Origin: Bugula neritina
Taxonomy: Eukaryota > Bryozoa > Gymnolaemata > Cheilostomatida > Bugulidae
Assembly: GCA_964035545.1 (NCBI GenBank)
Contig: OZ037772.1
Span: forward strand, 652,501-716,500
Reading direction: 5' to 3'
DNA: 64,000 nt
The position numbers and the translations under genes are program-made. The notes below the pieces were generated by a model that was not told the origin of the DNA, ran no database searches, and saw only the letters and a program-made list of their open reading frames with translations. Below are positions 59,191 through 64,000 of the stretch, piece after piece (position 1 is the stretch's first letter; each line of letters starts with the position of its first letter).

Positions 59191-62100
59191 CTCTTGTCGA
59201 TGGCGGCTGGGCAGATCACCCTCTTCCTGCCGTACTGGTTGTTGTGAGCAGCCACTGTGATGGTCAGCAGACCATCTGGCCCGATCCGCAGGGAGTCCCA
59301 ACGTTGGCAGTACGACCGTAACTCGGTGCATCCCTGCCGCAGTTGTTCTTCACTGGGTCGTCGCCCCTCCTTTTTGGCACGATATACGTCGGCTACCACT
59401 CCAGGGAGGTCCTCCTGGAGTCTTCGTAGCTCCCTAACGTTATCAGCCAAGACAGGATTGGCACGGAGGCGTTGGATAGCCTCCGGGGGCGTAGCGGCCT
59501 TCTGTAGGAGTTGACCCTGGTCCCAGTCATACTCCGTTTCAGAGTGGTTCAGTGCTCTCAACTCGGATTTTGGGGGACCTCCGTCCCTCTTCTCGATGTT
59601 GAGGCACTGTTTACACCCCTCGTCCGGTCGCCGGCTCAGTCCATCAGCATTGCCGTGTTTCTTACCGGGTCGGTGCTCGATCCGGTAAGAGAACTCGGCC
59701 AGGACCTCGAGCCATCGGGCGACTTGGCTGGACGGTTCTGCTCTCTTACATAACCAAATCAAGGAGGCGTGGTCGGTCCGCAAGCGGAACTTCCTGCCGT
59801 ATAGATAAGGTCTGAAATGCTTCACTGACTTGATTACTGCCAGTAATTCCTTTCGGGTAGTGCAGTAATTTCGTTCAGTGGGCGAGAGAGACTTACTGTA
59901 GTAGGCCACGACTACTTCGCGGCCCTCCTGCACCTGGGACAGCACAGCGCCGACATTTTGGTCACTGGCGTCAGTATCGAGGATGTACTCCAGGGCAGGG
60001 TCTGGATAGGCCAGGATAGGGGCCTCCAGCAGGCGGCCCTTGAGGCAGTCGAACGCTCTCTGTTCGACGGGAGTCCACTGCCAGGTCACTCCCTTTGCGG
60101 TGAGCCGGTTTAATGGCTGCGCTACCCCCGCAAAGTCTGGTATGTATTGCCTGTAATACCCTACCAGCCCCAGGAAAGCCCGTAGCCCGGTCAAATCCTG
60201 GGGGGTTACCCAATCTTCTATAGCTCGTACCTTTTCGGGATCCGTCGCCACACCGTGACGGCCGACGATGTGCCCCAGGTACTTCACCTCTGGCTGCAAG
60301 AGAGCGCACTTGGAGGGTTTGAGCTTCAGATTGGCGCCTCGGAGTCGATCGAAGACCTCCCGCAGACGGCTGACGTGTGTCTGAAAGTCTGGGGAGATCA
60401 CGATGACGTCGTCGAGGTATACTAGCAGTGTCTTCCAGTGGAGTCCACTGAGGACCTGTTCCATGAGCCGCTGGAACGTGGCGGGGGCGGAAGTCAGTCC
60501 GAAGGGGAGGACTTTCCACTTCCATAAGCCGTCCCGCGTGATGAACGCCGCCTTCTCCTGGGCGTCTGGGCTGAGGGGGACCTGCCAATAGCCGCTCAAC
60601 AAGTCTAGCGTACTGAAGTACTTGCTGCCGGCTAAGGCGTCCAGAGATTCGTCGATCCTGGGTAAGGGGTAGGCGTCCTGTATGGTCACGCTATTGAGCT
60701 TGCGATAATCCACACAGAACCGCCAACTGCCGTCTTTCTTTCGGACCAGAACGACCGGTGAACTCCACGCACTATGTGCTGGCTCGATGAGGCCGCGGTC
60801 CAAAAGATTCCGGACTTGTTGGCTGACCTCCTTTTCCTTCTCGGGTCCCAGCCTCCTAGTGGGCTGCCTAATAGGGGTAGTCCCTGCAGCCAGCGGTATC
60901 TCATGACGGACGGCCGTGGTCAGGCCGACGTCATGGTCCCCACTGCTGAACACGTCGCTATAATCACGTAGCAACTGAGCCATAGTCTGGCGTTCCACGT
61001 TGCCCGTGCAGCCGCCACACGCTGCCTGGTATAGCTCTTTGACGTGTTTTGGGACGGTCCCCCGCCTAACTGACGGGCTCTGTTGGGGACCTTCCGTCGC
61101 AGCTCCCAGCGACGGCCCTATATCCTCCTCCTGGATGGAGTGGAAGCGACCCAGCATGGATCCTGACGGTAATTGTACCGCTTCGGAGAAGGGGTTGACA
61201 CACTTCACCAAGATCTCTCCTCGGTCAGTCAGCCGGTTAAGGCTGCTGGCGAGTTGGATTCTAGTGTGCGCACCTTCGACAACCCCCAACCCCGAGAGTT
61301 GGCTATTGTTCACTCTGCAGTGAACGGTAGCCCGGGAGCAGCCGGGTATAGTACAGTTACGTACTACCTGCACACCTCCCGCTAGAGGACGACCGAACTT
61401 GTCGACACAGGTGAGCTCTTTGCCGCCCATTAGCATGGCTGACTTGCTAAAGTCAATATGGCACCCGTGTCTCTTCAAGAACGACATCCCCAGTATGGCA
61501 TCTTCCTCCAGTGGGCTGATGACGAAGGTTTCCTGAATGGCCTGGTCGCGGACGCGCCCAGCCAATTCTATGATACCGTAGAAAGGAATCCGTGACCCGT
61601 CAGCTAGGGTGCCCGGTTCCCCGGTATAGGGAGCTAAGGCTCCCCTCTCCTTGAGAGGGAGGGTGTCGAAGACCCGACGGCTGAGGAGATTAGTGGTACA
61701 CCCGGAGTCTAACAGGAAGGTGACAGCTTTACCGGCCACCTTCCCTGGTAAGAAGTAGCTGCCTCCGTGTGGTTGTACCCGTACTCCCCCAGCGTGCTCG
61801 GTCTCGGCCGAACGGGGCTGTGCCCGTTTGTTCCGCGGTTTGCGGGGCCGGTGAGAGTTTCCTTGCGGGGAGGTGTTTTGATCCTCCCCGATGCCCTGAG
61901 GGGCCTCGCTGGTCTGTTCCATTACTGGTAACGGACCGAAGCGGTTGGTGAGAGGCAGAGAGAAGGGGTCTCGTGGTCGACCCGGTTGGCTGGTTCGGCG
62001 AGGTGTTTGCCATTGACGGGGGGTGTGCTGCTGGGCCCGTACGGGCTCCTGGCGACATCCACCCCGTTTTCCTCTCGGTGTGGGCCCGCGGAGCTCTGGG

Positions 62101-62945
62101 GGTCTCCGGGGAGGTTGTGGCTTCTGCTGCCGTTTGAATTGTGGGCCGCTCGGGTGGCGGTGCCCCTGGTTGCCGCTTTCCCAGCGTCGCATCGTAGGTC
62201 TGGGGGGTTTTGTTGCCGTCCTCTTACTCTTCCTTGAGTGGTTGTATGTTATCGTCGCAACCAATTGTCCCAGTCTAGTCATCAAGCGGCTTATCTCCAT
62301 CTCTATGGGGGGTTTAGTGGTCGCGGCAGCTATGCGGACCGGATGGTCTGGTTCCCTAGAGGTCTGGGGAGTGGCCTCTTCCGTCTTATAGAGTCGCTCG
62401 GCTCCAGCGTAGGCCTTGTTCTCCTGGATTGCAGCCTCGATTGTGGTCACTCCCTTGGCTTGTAACTGGTGGTGGAAGTCCAAAGAGTTGAGGGACTGTA
62501 CAAAGGCTTCGAATGTGTAGTGCCGTCTGTGTGTTTCTGGCAGATCGCTATACGCGGTCCGTGCCAGTCTCTGCACCAGAGTGGCGTGGTCAGAAAGCGG
62601 TGTACATGTCTTGCGGAGTAATCCTCGCAGCCTGGACTTGGCGACGGCAACGGGCATGCCAAAACGGGCCCGTAGTGTAGCAATGATCCCGTTTACGCTA
62701 GGCTTCCACCCGTACGGCTTGGCTTCTTCCGTCAGTGCCATCCGCAGTTTTGTAAGAGTTACTCTTGGCGGCCATCTTGTAATGGCTGCAGCTTCATGGA
62801 ACTCTTGAACGAATTGTTCAATATCCTCGCGGCCTGTGAACACGGGAACCTCTAATGTGTTCCTATATACCTCCTCTCCAGCTCCGAGAGGGCCTATAAT
62901 AATGTTCTGCTCACCTCCTTCCATTGAAGTTACTCCCTCGTCCAT
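59187..62945 (-). CDS. gag-pol: Element 2 Gag-Pol fusion: Gag, protease, RT, RNase H
   Basis: 1252 codons, starting 43 nt after the primer site. Gag occupies about 1-270 (F.GREDIEQFVQEF, YSDLP, AFVQSLN), followed by a basic Pro/Arg-rich linker to about 385 with no CCHC knuckle. The protease DSG is near 411, the RT YLDD near 842 and RNase H DTDAS near 990. The frame ends prematurely after CPAAI because of the shift before integrase. Gag and Pol share one frame without a stop, as in several Ty3/gypsy lineages. Confidence 0.95.
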   Translation of the reverse strand: MDEGVTSMEGGEQNIIIGPLGAGEEVYRNTLEVPVFTGREDIEQFVQEFHEAAAITRWPPRVTLTKLRMALTEEAKPYGWKPSVNGIIATLRARFGMPVAVAKSRLRGLLRKTCTPLSDHATLVQRLARTAYSDLPETHRRHYTFEAFVQSLNSLDFHHQLQAKGVTTIEAAIQENKAYAGAERLYKTEEATPQTSREPDHPVRIAAATTKPPIEMEISRLMTRLGQLVATITYNHSRKSKRTATKPPRPTMRRWESGNQGHRHPSGPQFKRQQKPQPPRRPPELRGPTPRGKRGGCRQEPVRAQQHTPRQWQTPRRTSQPGRPRDPFSLPLTNRFGPLPVMEQTSEAPQGIGEDQNTSPQGNSHRPRKPRNKRAQPRSAETEHAGGVRVQPHGGSYFLPGKVAGKAVTFLLDSGCTTNLLSRRVFDTLPLKERGALAPYTGEPGTLADGSRIPFYGIIELAGRVRDQAIQETFVISPLEEDAILGMSFLKRHGCHIDFSKSAMLMGGKELTCVDKFGRPLAGGVQVVRNCTIPGCSRATVHCRVNNSQLSGLGVVEGAHTRIQLASSLNRLTDRGEILVKCVNPFSEAVQLPSGSMLGRFHSIQEEDIGPSLGAATEGPQQSPSVRRGTVPKHVKELYQAACGGCTGNVERQTMAQLLRDYSDVFSSGDHDVGLTTAVRHEIPLAAGTTPIRQPTRRLGPEKEKEVSQQVRNLLDRGLIEPAHSAWSSPVVLVRKKDGSWRFCVDYRKLNSVTIQDAYPLPRIDESLDALAGSKYFSTLDLLSGYWQVPLSPDAQEKAAFITRDGLWKWKVLPFGLTSAPATFQRLMEQVLSGLHWKTLLVYLDDVIVISPDFQTHVSRLREVFDRLRGANLKLKPSKCALLQPEVKYLGHIVGRHGVATDPEKVRAIEDWVTPQDLTGLRAFLGLVGYYRQYIPDFAGVAQPLNRLTAKGVTWQWTPVEQRAFDCLKGRLLEAPILAYPDPALEYILDTDASDQNVGAVLSQVQEGREVVVAYYSKSLSPTERNYCTTRKELLAVIKSVKHFRPYLYGRKFRLRTDHASLIWLCKRAEPSSQVARWLEVLAEFSYRIEHRPGKKHGNADGLSRRPDEGCKQCLNIEKRDGGPPKSELRALNHSETEYDWDQGQLLQKAATPPEAIQRLRANPVLADNVRELRRLQEDLPGVVADVYRAKKEGRRPSEEQLRQGCTELRSYCQRWDSLRIGPDGLLTITVAAHNNQYGRKRVICPAAIDKS

Positions 62946-62987
62946 GATGTTCTAATACTTCTCATTGTTCTCATACAGTAGCTAGAA

Positions 62988-63005
62988 ATCCCACCGCTGC
63001 CACCA
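62988..63005 (-). promoter_or_regulatory. Primer binding site, tRNA-Leu type (element 2)
   Basis: atcccaccgctgccacca on the plus strand, one base from the 5' LTR and identical to the site in element 1. Confidence 0.85.
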
Positions 63006-63006
63006 C

Positions 63007-63278
63007 TGTAGTAATTTGTGTAACTACTATGCGTGGGTTCCTAGCTTGTAATTATGTCTATTTATCTACACCAATAAAGTATTTAAGTAAGAGTTTCCAA
63101 AGTTTATTTACTACTAATTATATAAAAGATACAGCACGTACACAGATTAGAGATTACATCTTCGCTTAGTTAACACGCTCTCTCTACTGCAAAACTACTA
63201 CTAGCTGAGGGTTATCACGTGATGCACACGGATAGGCTGAAGGAATACGAGGGACGCGCGTATTACGTCCTCACTACA
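63007..63278 (-). repeat. 5' LTR of element 2
   Basis: 272 bp, differing from 55708-55979 at two positions seen (a/g near the cttcrcttag word, g/a near aatacrggg). Followed by the target duplication atac. Confidence 0.95.
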
Positions 63279-63435
63279 ATACTAGTAATAATACTAATAG
63301 TAATTAGTAATGCTGTGATAGTAATAGTAGTACTCACTAATCTATCACCATCAGTACCAACCTTATTTATTAAGTTTAAGAATTATGATTATCTACTTCT
63401 AGTTCTAGTCTTTAAAAGTTGAATTATTATTGTTA

Positions 63436-63765
63436 TTATTACTAGTTTATATTACCAAGTTATATTACCAGGTTATGTTACCAAGTTATATTACTAGTTT
63501 ATGTTACCAAATTATATTACCAGTTTATGTTACTAAGTTATATTACCAGGTTATGTTACCAAGTTATATTACTAGTTTATGTTATCAAGTTATATTACTA
63601 GTTTATGTTACCAAGTTATATTACTAGTTTATGTTACCAAGTTATATTACTAGTTTATATCACCAAGTTATATTACAAGTTTATATTACCAAGTTATATT
63701 ACTAGTTTATGTTACCAAGTTATATTACTAGTTTAAATCACCAAGTTATATTACTAGTTTATACT
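63436..63765. repeat. Minisatellite upstream of the second collagen copy
   Basis: The same agttatattactagtttatg array as at 16290-16710. The copies differ in number and in variants. Confidence 0.85.
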
Positions 63766-63844
63766 GCTAGTATTCAACAACTACCCTCCAGCACATCTCA
63801 ACTCTGACGCAACTGCACTGGATAATCATCCGTATAGTTTATAG

Positions 63845-64000
63845 TTTATGTTGAACTCTTCAGACCCTGAGAACTGTGCGTGTGGCTTCACCTGCGAGTG
63901 TGGTGCCTGTGTTGGGGTATGTGACCTTGACAGAGACTGTGGGAAGCTGCAGATCTGTTTGGAGAAAAGATGTTATCAGCAGGCCTCACCAGATGACAGG
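63845..64000 (+). CDS. Second collagen copy, first Cys-rich exon (runs off the window)
   Basis: Nearly identical to 16785-16937. It reads LNSSDPENCACGFTCECGAC and onward, with one amino-acid change seen (Phe to Leu in the VCD.DRDC stretch) and a few silent ones. The upstream 63766-63844 (tactgctagtattcaacaac...) matches 16706-16784 as well, so the duplication includes the 5' flank. Whether the rest of this copy is intact cannot be seen. Being cut by the window edge is not evidence of truncation. Confidence 0.8.

Larger units (their letters stand above)
55708..63278 (-). mobile_element. Ty3/gypsy LTR retrotransposon, element 2
   Basis: A 7571-bp element on the minus strand. It has 272-bp LTRs, a 4-bp target duplication (atac at 55704-55707 and 63279-63282), a tRNA-Leu primer site and a purine tract. 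Gene order matches element 1, and the Pol proteins are closely similar, but the LTRs are unrelated in sequence, so these are two families. Two LTR differences were found. Gag and Pol are fused in one frame. Integrase is cut by a single-base loss near 59190, the Pol tail by a shift at a G8 run near 57950, and ORF3 is intact. Confidence 0.95.

Overview
The window looks like nuclear DNA of an early-branching marine metazoan, most plausibly a sponge; this is an inference. The evidence is spliced genes with GT..AG introns, a fibrillar-type collagen ending in the COLFI C-propeptide signature, a cytosolic-type valyl-tRNA synthetase (ValRS), a RING/B-box (TRIM-like) gene, strongly AT-rich DNA, abundant minisatellites and a typical animal transposon set (hAT, Ty3/gypsy, Penelope and LINE remnants).

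Layout. 1-4.7 kb: minisatellites split by a palindromic hAT-type element, then gene-free DNA. 4.7-14.9 kb: a large palindromic hAT-type element (8-bp target duplication) whose centre was hit by a complete, minus-strand Ty3/gypsy LTR retrotransposon. 16.8-24.1 kb: a collagen gene on the plus strand that looks decayed, with glycine substitutions, splice phases that do not join and part of the COLFI domain missing. 24.8 kb: a Penelope-type GIY-YIG fragment. 29.0-36.7 kb: an intact seven-exon TRIM-like gene of 633 codons with transposons in its introns. 39.2 kb: an inverted tail-to-tail copy of its last exon, cut off by a 3.5-kb 19-bp satellite. 44.6-52.6 kb: the 5' half of ValRS on the minus strand, lacking one internal exon and everything after the YWVTGR block. 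53.6 kb: a LINE remnant. 55.7-63.3 kb: a second, related Ty3/gypsy element, also minus strand. 63.4-64.0 kb: a near-identical second copy of the collagen 5' region, running off the window.

The two LTR elements have 305-bp and 272-bp LTRs that are almost identical within each element, 4-bp target duplications and the same tRNA-Leu primer site. Each carries gag, pol and an extra ORF in the env position. That third ORF encodes a C2H2 zinc-finger protein with a C-terminal coiled coil and is the best candidate here for something undescribed. A second theme is that the places where ValRS and collagen exons should be are occupied by tandem arrays. This could be real gene erosion or an assembly artefact.
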